Shown piece after piece: positions 14,550 to 23,014 of a DNA stretch of 28,317 nt (position 1 is its first letter; each line of letters begins with the position of its first letter). The translations under genes were made by a program, and so were the position numbers. The DNA is from Dialister sp. UBA7295. GTDB taxonomy: Bacteria > Bacillota > Negativicutes > Veillonellales > Dialisteraceae. Location: positions 1 to 28,317 of the forward strand of contig DKQZ01000099.1 of the NCBI GenBank assembly GCA_002471975.1. Direction: 5' to 3'. The notes beneath the pieces were generated by a model. The model was not told the DNA's origin and did not search any database. It was given only the letters and a program-made list of their open reading frames with translations.

Positions 14550-15868
14550 GCTTTCTCCTTCAGTTTGATGCCGTACTCTTTGGTGAGGGCTTCAAAAGAT
14601 TTGATATTTCTTTCCGTGGCTCCCTGATTTTCATGGACCACTTCCAGGGCTGCCTTCCCCATTTTTTCCATCTTTTCCGGATGACTCAGAAGGTCCAGGA
14701 GTGTCTTTTCAAAGGCATTTTCGTCCGGTGTCATGATGCACACGCTCCGGCTGGTGAGAAGTTCGAAAATTTCCTGGAAATTGAACATATAGGGCCCCAC
14801 GAGGACCGGTTTGCCGTGAGCTGCAGGTTCGAGTATATTATGTCCTCCCACTTTCACAAAGCTGCCGCCTACGAAGACCACGTCGGCCAGGCTGTAAAGA
14901 CGCCCCAGTTCTCCGATGGTATCGAGGATGACTACCTGGGTCCCCTTTCCATCATCTTCTTCACTGCCCATTTTGGACCGGCGGATAACGGTGAGGTCAT
15001 GGTGTTTGATCATGAATTTCACCGACGGCGCCCTGGTGATTTCACGAACGGCGAGAAGAAGTCTGGCATCCGGGTATTTCTCAAGGATTTTCTTGAAAGT
15101 GCGAACTACGATTTCCTCTTCACCCCCATGGGTGGAGCCTGCCACGATGATGGGGCCCTTTCCGTCGAAGCGGAATTCTTTACGGAGTTTATTTCTTTCT
15201 TCTTCTGAAACTTCCGCATAGGTCTGGTCATACTTCGTATTTCCCGTAATGGTGACCCGTTCCGGAATGGCTCCCATATCGATGATCCGTTCCTGGTCGA
15301 TTCGGGACTGCATACAGAATTTCCGGATCTGGAAAAGCATGCGGGTGGTGAATCGCTTGATGAGGGAATACCGTTTCATGGACCGGCCGCTGATACGGCC
15401 ATTCATCATCATGACGGGAATTTTCTTTCTCCAGGCCAGGCGGAGGAAATTCGGCCACAGTTCAGTCTCGATGAGGATGATGGCTTTCGGATTGACGATA
15501 TTGACGATGCGTTCCGTAATGACCGGAAGGTCAAAGGGGAAGAAAATATGCCCGTCCGCTTCGGGAATGATCCGCTGGGCCATGCGATGGCCTGTGGCTG
15601 TAACAACGGATACTACCACCATTTCGTCGGGATATTTCTTTTTCAGTTCCCTGACGATAGGGCTTGCCGCCACCACTTCTCCTACAGAAGCCGCATGGAC
15701 CCAGATCGCATTGTGGTCGGCAATCTGGAGAAGCGTCGGGGTCGGCATGATGCCGGCACTCTGCTTCAGACGGTCATAAAAACCTTCTTCAAAGACCAGG
15801 CGGTAGATGAGGATCGGAATCTGCAGGATCCAGTAAGCCACCAGGCATATGTTGTAGAACCAGTACAA
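14546..15868 (-). CDS. waaA: Kdo transferase (WaaA/KdtA)
   Basis: WaaA adds Kdo from CMP-Kdo to lipid IVA at the inner membrane. The 440-residue GT30 protein has an N-terminal membrane anchor (about residues 5-24), the WVHAASVGEV motif with the catalytic Glu, IETELWPN, NGRISGRSMKRY, GNTKYDQ, VAGSTHGGEE and FVGGSFVKVGGHNILEPAAHGKPV. It starts at TTG, with AAAAGGAGA upstream; the first candidate ATG would remove the anchor. It follows msbA after a 249-bp gap filled with repeat words. Number of Kdo residues added (one to three) cannot be told by eye. Confidence 0.96.
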   Translation of the reverse strand: MYWFYNICLVAYWILQIPILIYRLVFEEGFYDRLKQSAGIMPTPTLLQIADHNAIWVHAASVGEVVAASPIVRELKKKYPDEMVVVSVVTATGHRMAQRIIPEADGHIFFPFDLPVITERIVNIVNPKAIILIETELWPNFLRLAWRKKIPVMMMNGRISGRSMKRYSLIKRFTTRMLFQIRKFCMQSRIDQERIIDMGAIPERVTITGNTKYDQTYAEVSEEERNKLRKEFRFDGKGPIIVAGSTHGGEEEIVVRTFKKILEKYPDARLLLAVREITRAPSVKFMIKHHDLTVIRRSKMGSEEDDGKGTQVVILDTIGELGRLYSLADVVFVGGSFVKVGGHNILEPAAHGKPVLVGPYMFNFQEIFELLTSRSVCIMTPDENAFEKTLLDLLSHPEKMEKMGKAALEVVHENQGATERNIKSFEALTKEYGIKLKEKA

Positions 15869-15894
15869 AGGTTGTCTCCTTTTCTTGGAAATAC

Positions 15895-15960
15895 GGGAAT
15901 ATCGTGATTCGTGATTCGTTGTTCGTTGTTCGTTATTTGTTATTCGTGATTTCTCATCAG
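15895..15960 (+). repeat. CGTGATT/TTCGTTG word tract without hairpin
   Basis: Tandem degenerate 7-8 bp units (cgtgattcgtgattcg, ttgttcgttgttcg, ttatttgttattcg). They match the tail part of copy E at 11617 but no hairpin or A/T lead is attached, so the tail can exist alone. It lies between msbA and waaA. Confidence 0.65.
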
Positions 15961-16011
15961 CCTGTCCGCAGCGTCATTTGTCCATTCCGTCCGCCCGAAG
16001 TGATGAGTGCC

Positions 16012-16105
16012 ATGAGCTATCAGCCGTTAGCTATCAGCAACTAGACGTTAGCCGTTAGCAGTTAGCTATTAGCTATTAGCCGTCAGCCATCAGCTATTAG
16101 CCATA
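16012..16105. repeat. TTAGC-word tract between msbA and waaA
   Basis: About ten degenerate tandem units of 7-10 bp (ctatcagc, cgttagc, agttagc, ctattagc, cgtcagc). Only the word core TWAGC/TCAGC is kept. No gene, no terminator. Confidence 0.7.
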
Positions 16106-16117
16106 AACGATAAACTT

Positions 16118-17896
16118 TTATTTCTTTTCCGATGAATCTTCACTTTCTTCTTCATTGACCTGGCTGCTCATGGTATAGAGGTCATAGTAGAGTCCACCTT
16201 TGGCCATGAGTTCCTCATGGTTGCCTTTTTCAGCAATAACCCCGTTATTGAGGACCAGAATCTGGTCTGCGTTTTTAATGGTGGAAAGGCGATGGGCGAT
16301 GACGAAGGAAGTACGGCCCACCATCAGTTTATCGAGGGCATCCTGTACGATTTTTTCACTTTCCGTATCAAGGGCGGAAGTGGCTTCATCGAGGATGAGG
16401 ATTTTCGGGTTTTTGAGGATAGCCCTTGCGATGGCAATTCTCTGGCGCTGACCGCCGGAGAGGACGAGCCCCCGGTCCCCTACTTTTGTTTCTATGCCGT
16501 GAGGGAGGGCTTTGATGAATTTCTCCGCATTGGCAGAGCGGATGGCTTCCCACACTTCTTCATCCGTCGCATCGAGACGTCCGTAAAGGACATTTTCCTT
16601 AATCGATGTATTGAAGAGGAGCGTATCCTGAGGCACGAGACCAATCTGGTCGCGAAGGGACCCGAGAGAGGCTTCCCTTATATCCATGCCGTCGATATCG
16701 ATTTCGCCACCCGTGATTTCATAAAACCGGGGGAGAAGGTTGGCAATGGTGGATTTTCCTGCTCCCGAAGGACCTACGATAGCAATGGTTTCTCCGGGAT
16801 TAGCCACGAAATTCAGGTCCGTGAGCACCGGATTGTCCTTTTCATATTCAAATTTTACATGCTTTGCTTCCACCCTGCCGGAAATGACGATCAGTTCTTT
16901 TTCATGGGAATGATCATAATCTTCTTCCGGTTCGTCAAGAATGGCAAATACCCTGTCTGCAGCGGCCAGGGATTTCTGGATATTGCCGAAACTTTCAGCG
17001 ATACGCTTGATCGGGTTGGCCAGATTGATGGCATAAATCAGGAAAGCAATGAGTTCGCCGGCCGTCATTAATCCATCGATAACGGAAACGCCGCCATACC
17101 AGATAATGACTGCAATGGCCAGGGCTGCCAGGAATTCCACAATCGGTGTCATCTGGCTCTGCTGACGGATGGATTTGACAGTAGCCTTGAAATTGGACTG
17201 GTTCACTTTGCCAAAACGTTCCGTTTCATATTCCGTACGATTAAAAGAACGGATAATGCGGACACCGGAAATCGTTTCCTGGAGCATACTGGTCACGTCG
17301 GCCAGTTTTTCCTGGACGCTTCTCCCGGAGGAATGAAGTTTCCTGCCGAAGAACTTGATGGTTACCGATACCACCGGCACAATGACGAGGCAGAGAACGG
17401 TCAGTTTCCACTGGAGATAAATCATGGCCGCAAAGGAACCGATAAAAATGGCCCCTTCCTGTACCAGCATGATGAAATCGGTGGTCATGGCATTCTGGAG
17501 GGCGGATATATCATTGGTGAGATTACTCATGATTTCCCCGGTCCGCCGCTTGTCAAAGTAGGCGATAGGAAGATTCTGGAGATGTTCATACAGTTTATTT
17601 CTAAGATCCCGGATGACCGACTGCCCGATAAAGCCCATGAGGTACCGATGGGCAAAAGTCGTAGACCCGCGGATGAACATGACCACGATAATAGATGCGA
17701 TGATCACATAGAGCATGGTCATATCTTTTTCTTCCAGTACCTTGTCGATGACGTCCTTGATAATCCAGGGAACGTACAGGTTGGAAGCGGAAACGAGAAT
17801 CATGCAGATCACCGAAAGGATGAGAAGCTTCCCGTAGGGCTTCACATATTTCAGCAGTCTGATGTAACTGTTTACTTTGCTTTTATTTTTCGCCAT
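16118..17896 (-). CDS. msbA: Lipid A flippase MsbA (ABC exporter)
   Basis: MsbA flips the core-lipid A across the inner membrane using ATP. The 592-residue half-transporter has six membrane helices in about residues 20-310 and a C-terminal ATPase domain: Walker A GPSGAGKST, GLVPQDTLLF (Q-loop), signature LSGGQRQRIAIARAIL, Walker B ILILDEATSALD, and switch His in IAHRLSTI. Length equals that of E. coli MsbA (582) closely. The ATG lies 14 nt inside lpxB, with GGAG upstream. Family ABC exporters look alike, so the MsbA identity rests on its place between lpxB and waaA. Confidence 0.93.
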   Translation of the reverse strand: MAKNKSKVNSYIRLLKYVKPYGKLLILSVICMILVSASNLYVPWIIKDVIDKVLEEKDMTMLYVIIASIIVVMFIRGSTTFAHRYLMGFIGQSVIRDLRNKLYEHLQNLPIAYFDKRRTGEIMSNLTNDISALQNAMTTDFIMLVQEGAIFIGSFAAMIYLQWKLTVLCLVIVPVVSVTIKFFGRKLHSSGRSVQEKLADVTSMLQETISGVRIIRSFNRTEYETERFGKVNQSNFKATVKSIRQQSQMTPIVEFLAALAIAVIIWYGGVSVIDGLMTAGELIAFLIYAINLANPIKRIAESFGNIQKSLAAADRVFAILDEPEEDYDHSHEKELIVISGRVEAKHVKFEYEKDNPVLTDLNFVANPGETIAIVGPSGAGKSTIANLLPRFYEITGGEIDIDGMDIREASLGSLRDQIGLVPQDTLLFNTSIKENVLYGRLDATDEEVWEAIRSANAEKFIKALPHGIETKVGDRGLVLSGGQRQRIAIARAILKNPKILILDEATSALDTESEKIVQDALDKLMVGRTSFVIAHRLSTIKNADQILVLNNGVIAEKGNHEELMAKGGLYYDLYTMSSQVNEEESEDSSEKK

Positions 17897-19025
17897 TGGC
17901 TGCTCCTGCTGTTTCTAATATAAGTTTTGCCGTCCGGTTCACCGCTCCGCCGGAGCCCAGGGCTTCCCGGACCTTTTTGATTTCCCTGATATTTTCCTGT
18001 CTTGCACTTTCATCGGTAATCCATTTCTGAAGGATTTCCGTGACGTTTCCTGCCGTCGCTTTGTCCTGCAGCAGTTCCGGCGTCACTTCGCGTCCCATGA
18101 GGAGATTTGGAAGGCCCGCATATTTCACATGGACCAGGAGGTTCGCCAGAAACCAGGTGAGCGGCGCCAGTTTGTAAACCAGTACCGTGGGGAGTTCCAT
18201 CAATGCCGTCTCCAGGGTGGCTGTCCCCGAGGAAGCAGCGCAGGCATCACAGATCTGCATGAGGTCATACTGATGGCCTTCCGTGATTTCATAGGAAATA
18301 TGTCTATTCCCTATGAAGGAAAGGAGAAATTCTTTCGGAATGGTGGATGCCCGGGGGATGAAGAACTGGCAGTTCTCCTTCTTTGAAAGATTTTCAGCGG
18401 CATCCAGCATGAGGGGGAAGAGCCCGGTCACTTCATTTTTCCGGCTGCCCGGCATGAGAAGGATGCGGCGGGCCTCTTTATTTCCATGGAAATACTCCAT
18501 GGCCTCATCAAAGGACATCGAAGGTTTCACCGTATCCGCCAGAGGATGGCCCACGAAAGTGACGTGGGCACCGGCTTCCTGATAGGCTTTGGCTTCAAAG
18601 GGAAATATGGAAGCCACCTGGGCCACGTCGCGGACGATATTCTTCGCCCGACCCTTGTTCCAGGCCCATATGGTGGGCGCGATATAGTACACCACCGGAA
18701 TGCCCAGGGTCTTTGCCACATGGGCGATTTTCATATTAAAACCGGGATAATCGACGCAGACCAGGACATCCGGTTTTTCATCGATCATGGCCTGTCGCAG
18801 CATGTCCCGAAGGTGGAAAAAGAAAGGAATGTGCTTTAATATTTCCACAATTCCGATAATGCCCAGATTTTCTATATCATAAATGATGCGGACACCGCTC
18901 TTTTTCATGAGCTCTCCGCCCATGCCGAAGATCTCCGCGTCCGGCCGTATTCTTTTGATTTCTGCGGCTACCGCGGCCGCATGCATATCGCCGGAAGCTT
19001 CTCCGGCAGACATCATGATTTTCAT
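17883..19025 (-). CDS. lpxB: Lipid A disaccharide synthase
   Basis: LpxB joins lipid X to UDP-2,3-diacylglucosamine. The 380-residue GT19 protein has the opening GEASGDMHAAAV, VLVCVDYPGFNMKIA, YYIAPTIWAWNKGRA, FPFEAKAY, FVGHPLAD, LLMPGSRKNEV and CAASSGTATLETAL, all standard; length matches E. coli (382). Its ATG overlaps the lpxI stop by 4 nt. The pairing lpxI-lpxB puts producer and user of lipid X side by side. Confidence 0.97.
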   Translation of the reverse strand: MKIMMSAGEASGDMHAAAVAAEIKRIRPDAEIFGMGGELMKKSGVRIIYDIENLGIIGIVEILKHIPFFFHLRDMLRQAMIDEKPDVLVCVDYPGFNMKIAHVAKTLGIPVVYYIAPTIWAWNKGRAKNIVRDVAQVASIFPFEAKAYQEAGAHVTFVGHPLADTVKPSMSFDEAMEYFHGNKEARRILLMPGSRKNEVTGLFPLMLDAAENLSKKENCQFFIPRASTIPKEFLLSFIGNRHISYEITEGHQYDLMQICDACAASSGTATLETALMELPTVLVYKLAPLTWFLANLLVHVKYAGLPNLLMGREVTPELLQDKATAGNVTEILQKWITDESARQENIREIKKVREALGSGGAVNRTAKLILETAGAANGEK

Positions 19026-19846
19026 AAATTTTCCTGTTCTACGGAAAGAATGACAATGCCCTTTTGGTCGGCTTCTTTGAGGACTGCCTCTTTTTCCGCA
19101 AAAAGTGTATGGTACGCCTCAATGGCCAGAACGGCACAGCCTGATTCTTCCATGGAATGAAGGGTCTGAAGGCCTACCGCAGGCATATCAAAACGAGTAT
19201 CCTGCGCTGGTTTTGCCGTCTTGACTACAACGGCTCCCCCGCGGGCAAGCTGTCCTCCCCGACGGATGCAGGCATCAGTTCCTTCTATGGCTTCTACTGC
19301 CATGACGGCCTGATTTTTTATGACTACCGTCTGTCCAAGATCCATGGCTCCAATCGCTTTGGCTGCTTTAAAGCCAAAGGCTACGTCTTTCAACTGGTCT
19401 TCCGTCGGTTTCTTTTTCGTAAAAACCTGGGGCCCCGGCATGAGGGGTTTCAGGTACTTCGTCTGGTCCAGCACGGAAATGCCGTCTTTGGCCAATTCAT
19501 CCACAATGACCAGGGTCACCGTATCATCTTTCATATCCATCTTGCGAAGACGGTTCAGTACCTTGATGGCCCGAAGGTCCGGAATGGGATGATTCTTGAA
19601 AAGCCATTCCTTCGTCACCTTGCCGATCATGGTCACTTCTTTCACGTTTTCACTGACCAGGGTCTTTATGACTTTATTCAGTTTGAAGGCGGAAATTTCA
19701 TAATAGGCATCCGCCTTCGTTTTGAGTCTTTCATCAATGCCGGGGATCACCGCGATGCATACCACGCGATACCCCTGGGATTTCACCGCTTCCACAAATT
19801 CCACAGGAAGGGTACCGATGCCGGCCAGTAAACCGATTGTTTCCAT
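19022..19846 (-). CDS. lpxI: UDP-2,3-diacylglucosamine diphosphatase LpxI
   Basis: LpxI hydrolyses UDP-2,3-diacylglucosamine to lipid X; it replaces the unrelated LpxH in many bacteria. The 274-residue protein has the family's layout: IGLLAGIGTLPVEFVEAVKSQGY at the start (a short segment of a Rossmann-like fold), TMIGKVTKEWLF in the middle, VTLVIVDELAKDGISVLDQT, and the C-terminal VEAIEGTDACIRRGGQLA with catalytic-region Asp. ATG 19846 has TGGAGG upstream; an ATG nine codons earlier would swallow that site. First gene of the lpxI-lpxB-msbA run. The acyltransferase genes lpxA, lpxD and the deacetylase lpxC, often next upstream in Negativicutes, are not here. Confidence 0.95.
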   Translation of the reverse strand: METIGLLAGIGTLPVEFVEAVKSQGYRVVCIAVIPGIDERLKTKADAYYEISAFKLNKVIKTLVSENVKEVTMIGKVTKEWLFKNHPIPDLRAIKVLNRLRKMDMKDDTVTLVIVDELAKDGISVLDQTKYLKPLMPGPQVFTKKKPTEDQLKDVAFGFKAAKAIGAMDLGQTVVIKNQAVMAVEAIEGTDACIRRGGQLARGGAVVVKTAKPAQDTRFDMPAVGLQTLHSMEESGCAVLAIEAYHTLFAEKEAVLKEADQKGIVILSVEQENL

Positions 19847-19876
19847 AACGTCCTCCAAAATACCATACTTCATTTT

Positions 19877-19885
19877 ATTTTACCA
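19877..19885 (-). promoter_or_regulatory. Extended -10 upstream of lpxI
   Basis: TGGTAAAAT on the minus strand, an extended -10 form, 31 bases before the lpxI ATG. No good -35. The same nonamer precedes the ppx-like gene at 21077-21085, so the two may be read alike. Confidence 0.4.
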
Positions 19886-19966
19886 TTTTTTGCTGTATGA
19901 CACTATGGGGAAATTGAGTTCCGGTCAATCGGATCAATAAATAAAAGATAAATACTTCATTCAGGA

Positions 19967-20071
19967 AGTTATCAGTTCTCAGTTCAAAGTTATCAGTGAA
20001 GGAAAATAAATATAATAAAAAAGCGCGTTTCCAAATATAAAACGCGCCACCATTACTGAGAACTGATAACT
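19967..20071. repeat. Inverted repeat of TTATCAG words around a terminator
   Basis: A perfect 16-bp arm, agttatcagttctcag (19967-19982), has its complement at 20056-20071. A second shorter pair of ttatcag arms lies inside and outside, and a GCGCGTTT hairpin sits in the centre. The result is a nested palindrome of about 105-120 bp, MITE-like in shape but with no target duplication that I can see. Confidence 0.7.
20015..20048 (-). terminator. Intrinsic terminator of the ppx-like gene
   Basis: On the minus strand GGCGCGTTT, a loop, AAACGCGC, then TTTTTTATT. It is the core of the inverted repeat at 19967-20071 and lies about 80 bases after the ppx-like stop. Confidence 0.8.
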
Positions 20072-20128
20072 AATAACTGATAACTTCAAAATCAAAGTTT
20101 ATTCGTCTGATGAGAATAAAAGTTTATC

Positions 20129-21049
20129 TTATTTCATCCCATACTTCGGCCCTATTTCCTCATAGATATATCCTTCCCTCACGCCGGTATCGCTGTAGGT
20201 GATCCGGCCCGCATGGAAATGACCGGAGAGGACCAGGGCAATGATGAGTCCGGAAAGGATGGTGTGCATCCGGTCGGGGACGGCTTTCATGAGAAGGATG
20301 GATTTTTCTTCATCCAGAGGACGATCCCCGCGGAAAGTGGTCACCATTTTTTCCAGGAGCGTCCTCTCCATGACGGTGTTATTTTTATCCTTATGATAGA
20401 GAAGATTATACAGGGCGCAGGCACTCTTGAACGTGCCGCCCATGCCGATGATGAGGGGTGAAGAAATAGAATCAAGCTCGGCCACCCGGCCTATTCTTTC
20501 TTCTGCGGCCTTCCTCATGGCCAGGCATTCAAGGCCCGTGGGAAGGAATCCTTTCACGAATTCCGACCGGAGAGACAGGGAGCCCATGGGAAGACTCGTC
20601 TTGAAGCGGATATCCCCATCGCCAAAGGCCACGATTTCCGTAGAGCCTCCTCCGATATCCACCAGAAGCCCTTCGCCTGCAGGATGATTATGGACAGCTC
20701 CCACATAGTCAAGGTACGCTTCTTCATCCCCCGTGATGACACGAATCGGAATCCCTGTGCGTCTTTCTATTTCCCCCACCGCTTCCCGGCTGTTCTTTGC
20801 GTTGCGGAGAGCTGCCGTAGTGAAGGCATGGATAGAAGTTAATGGGAAATGGGAAAGAAATTCCTTGAACTCTTCCACGATTTCCACCGTCTTGTCGATG
20901 CCCGCCTGACTCATGCAGCCATCCTGAATATAAGCCGCCAGTCCTATGGTATGCTTCTTCTTCATGAGCATTTCCATATGATTTTCATTAATGAGATAAA
21001 CAGCCATGCGGATCGTGGAAGACCCGATATCAATGATTCCGTGCAGCAT
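20129..21049 (-). CDS. Ppx/GppA-family phosphatase
   Basis: Members of this family hydrolyse polyphosphate or pppGpp. The 306-residue protein has the ASKHA phosphate-binding motifs IDIGSSTIRMAVY at the start and LLVDIGGGSTEIV near residue 130, FTTAALRNAKN, and ITGDEEAYLDYVGAV. It corresponds to the short one-module form (about 300 residues) without the C-terminal HD domain of E. coli Ppx/GppA. Ser replaces the usual Asn in DIGSN. Exopolyphosphatase or guanosine pentaphosphatase cannot be decided by eye. It appears to be a single-gene unit, with an extended -10 upstream and a terminator after it. Confidence 0.9.
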   Translation of the reverse strand: MLHGIIDIGSSTIRMAVYLINENHMEMLMKKKHTIGLAAYIQDGCMSQAGIDKTVEIVEEFKEFLSHFPLTSIHAFTTAALRNAKNSREAVGEIERRTGIPIRVITGDEEAYLDYVGAVHNHPAGEGLLVDIGGGSTEIVAFGDGDIRFKTSLPMGSLSLRSEFVKGFLPTGLECLAMRKAAEERIGRVAELDSISSPLIIGMGGTFKSACALYNLLYHKDKNNTVMERTLLEKMVTTFRGDRPLDEEKSILLMKAVPDRMHTILSGLIIALVLSGHFHAGRITYSDTGVREGYIYEEIGPKYGMK

Positions 21050-21076
21050 GATTATTCCCTCCCCGCGTTTTTCTTT

Positions 21077-21085
21077 ATTTTACCA
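21077..21085 (-). promoter_or_regulatory. Extended -10 upstream of the ppx-like gene
   Basis: TGGTAAAAT on the minus strand, 28 bases before the ATG (site GGGGAGGG follows). No convincing -35; the same nonamer stands before lpxI. Confidence 0.4.
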
Positions 21086-21100
21086 CAGAAGGGAAAATAA

Positions 21101-21158
21101 GCTGTTAGCAATTAGCCGTTAGCCGTTAGCAGTCAGCCGTTAGCGATTAGTGATTAAA
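21101..21158. repeat. TTAGC-word tract upstream of the ppx-like gene
   Basis: Seven or so tandem degenerate units of the type ctgttagc, aattagc, cgttagc, cagtcagc, gattag. Same family as 16012-16105 and 11727-11775. Confidence 0.7.
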
Positions 21159-21200
21159 CAATAGCGCTGCATTCAGAAACAACTGATTGCAGCAGTTTGT

Positions 21201-21279
21201 TTCCCAAAATAAAAACCGGGCCGCTTTCCTTTGTCGCGGCCCACCTCCCCTGATTCCCAATTCCTAATCCCCAATTCCG
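21201..21279 (-). repeat. Composite hairpin element, copy F
   Basis: Lead ttcccaaaataaaaacc, hairpin arms GGGCCGC and GCGGCCC around an 11-base loop, acctcccc, then tail words gattcccaattcc / taatccccaattcc. The architecture equals copies A-E, but both stem and tail words are different. On the minus strand it reads as stem then GGTTTTTATTTT. It lies beyond the sstT terminator. Confidence 0.7.
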
Positions 21280-21302
21280 CTTACGCAAAATCTTCCAGGC
21301 AC

Positions 21303-21338
21303 AAAAAATCCCTGAAAAGCAAAGCTTTTCAGGGATTC
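21303..21338 (-). terminator. Intrinsic terminator of sstT
   Basis: A perfect 14-bp stem, aatccctgaaaagc with gcttttcagggatt, a 3-base loop, then TTTTTT on the minus strand. It lies 18 bases after the sstT stop and is the longest uninterrupted stem in the window. Confidence 0.92.
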
Positions 21339-21356
21339 GTTTCGCGTACAATCAGT

Positions 21357-22610
21357 TCAGTCTTTCGGAACCATATCTTCCGCTTTCAGGGTGCCCTTCT
21401 TTCTGCGTTCCGCATATTCAGCAGTTGCCGTAAAGAGGACGTCGGAAGAAGAGTTGAGGGCGGTTTCGCAGGCATCTTCCAGAACAGAAATAATGAAACC
21501 TACGCCTACGACCTGCATGGAAATATCATTTCCTATACCAAAGGATGCGCAGGCTACCGGAATGAGGAGCAGAGACCCCCCGGCTACGCCGGATGCCCCG
21601 CAGGCGCCGACAGTGGATACGATGCAGAGCAGTAATGCCGTCGGCAGATCGACTGCAATTCCCAGAGTATGGGCAGCAGCCAGGGCTAAAACGGAAATCG
21701 TAATGGAGGCGCCGGCCATATTGATGGTTGCACCCAGAGGAATGGAAATGGTGAACATGTCCGGATCCAGGCCGAGGCGCTTGCAGAGAGACAGGTTCAC
21801 CGGAATGTTCGCTGCAGAACTTCTGGTGAAGAAGGCATATACCCCGGATTCGCGAATCGTCGTCAGTACAAGGGGATAGGGATTTTTGCGGACTTTGGCA
21901 AATACGATGAGCGGATTCATGATGAGGGCTACCAGGAAATACGATCCGATGAGGACGCCCAGAAGCTGTACATAGCCGAGAAGGGCTCCCACACCTGCAG
22001 TGCCTACGGAATCAGCCACAAGGCCGAGGATGCCGAACGGTGCAAAATGAATGATCCAGGTCACCACTTTGGTAATCCCTGCTGCAATATCATCCAGGCA
22101 GGCTTTCGTGGTATCACCGGCACAGGTTTTCAGGGCAATCCCCAGAATGATGGCCCAGGCCAAAATGCCGATGTAGTTTGCATTCATGATGGCTGCGACA
22201 GGATTATCTACTACGGAAAGAATCAGGTTGTGAAGGACCTGGATAATGCCGCTTGGCGGAGCCAGTTTCGTATCCGGAGCCACCTGAAGAGCCAGGTCGG
22301 TGGGAAACAGGAAAGACATGGAAACGCCGACCAGGGAAGCGCAGAAAGTACCGATCACATAGAGCTCAATAATCGGTTTCATACTGCCCTGAGACCCGTC
22401 CTTTCTCTGGGCCATGGCATTCATGACCAGGAAGAAAACCAGGATCGGTGCGACCCCTTTCAGGGCCTTAACGAAGAGATCCCCCAGGATCTTGACCACC
22501 GGGATGGCCGGCGGGAAAAATACGGCAATGATAATCCCGATGACCAGACCTACGGCGATCTGCTTGATCAGGGACACACTGCCAAGGATGTGTGCAATGG
22601 ACTTAAACAA
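21357..22610 (-). CDS. sstT: Sodium/serine-threonine symporter SstT
   Basis: SstT imports serine and threonine with Na+ (dicarboxylate/amino acid:cation symporter family). The 417-residue protein has about eight membrane helices and two re-entrant loops, with SstT-type motifs: LKGVAPILVFFLVMNAMAQ, TRSSAANIPVNLSLCKRLG (the serine-rich HP1 region), SIPLGATINMAGASITISVLALAAAHTLG (helix 7), and STVGACGASGVAGGSLLLIPVACASFG (HP2). I start it at TTG 22610, with AGGAGGAGG 7 bases upstream; the longer open frame translates this very site. It is a single-gene unit with its own promoter, palindrome and terminator. Confidence 0.95.
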   Translation of the reverse strand: MFKSIAHILGSVSLIKQIAVGLVIGIIIAVFFPPAIPVVKILGDLFVKALKGVAPILVFFLVMNAMAQRKDGSQGSMKPIIELYVIGTFCASLVGVSMSFLFPTDLALQVAPDTKLAPPSGIIQVLHNLILSVVDNPVAAIMNANYIGILAWAIILGIALKTCAGDTTKACLDDIAAGITKVVTWIIHFAPFGILGLVADSVGTAGVGALLGYVQLLGVLIGSYFLVALIMNPLIVFAKVRKNPYPLVLTTIRESGVYAFFTRSSAANIPVNLSLCKRLGLDPDMFTISIPLGATINMAGASITISVLALAAAHTLGIAVDLPTALLLCIVSTVGACGASGVAGGSLLLIPVACASFGIGNDISMQVVGVGFIISVLEDACETALNSSSDVLFTATAEYAERRKKGTLKAEDMVPKD

Positions 22611-22639
22611 AATGACTCCTCCTCCTAATAACACCCTCG

Positions 22640-22687
22640 AGACACTAATACGTGTCTAGTATACGCCTGCTGTCAAGGTCTATGCAA
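22640..22687 (-). promoter_or_regulatory. sstT promoter with operator-like palindrome
   Basis: TTGCAT (22682-22687), an 18-base spacer and TATACT (22658-22663) on the minus strand. Next to the -10 lies the palindrome AGACAC-N6-GTGTCT (22640-22657), which would cover the transcription start. That position is typical of a repressor site; a small mRNA 5' hairpin is the alternative. A TTGACA is also present (22671-22676) but fits no -10 at normal spacing. Confidence 0.6.
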
Positions 22688-22940
22688 GCCTTATGCAAAA
22701 TTTGTAAAAGGTTTGTCAGTGGTTATGCATTGGAAATATATTTGGAACGCGTTTGGTTTCCATAGCCTGCTCAGGCGCTTCAATAACAGGCAATGAAATT
22801 TCTTTAAAGTGAGAGTACAAAATAGAAATCATTATTTTAAAACTTCAAAGGAAATCGTTATCAGTTCGCCGTTGTGGCAGGCCATTACCCAGGAGAAGCG
22901 GCCTTTTTATATAAAAAATCAAATCGTTTCCAATGAAAAC

Positions 22941-23014
22941 TGTATAAAAATGGCCCGCCATCTGATTTGATGCGGGCCTCCTCCACGGAGAACCATGAAC
23001 GGAGAACGGATCAC
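22941..23014 (-). repeat. Composite hairpin element, copy G
   Basis: Lead tgtataaaaat, hairpin arms GGCCCGC and GCGGGCC around a 14-base loop, ctcctcc, then tail words acggagaaccatgaacggagaacgg. On the minus strand the stem is followed by ATTTTTA. It sits between divergent sstT and the GalT-like gene, so here it cannot serve as a normal gene-end terminator. The rest of 22688-23100 shows no gene. Confidence 0.7.

Noticed and set aside
19967..20071. Insertion sequence or MITE with target duplication
   Set aside because: Inverted arms are present, but there is no transposase and I see no flanking target-site duplication, so only an inverted repeat is reported.
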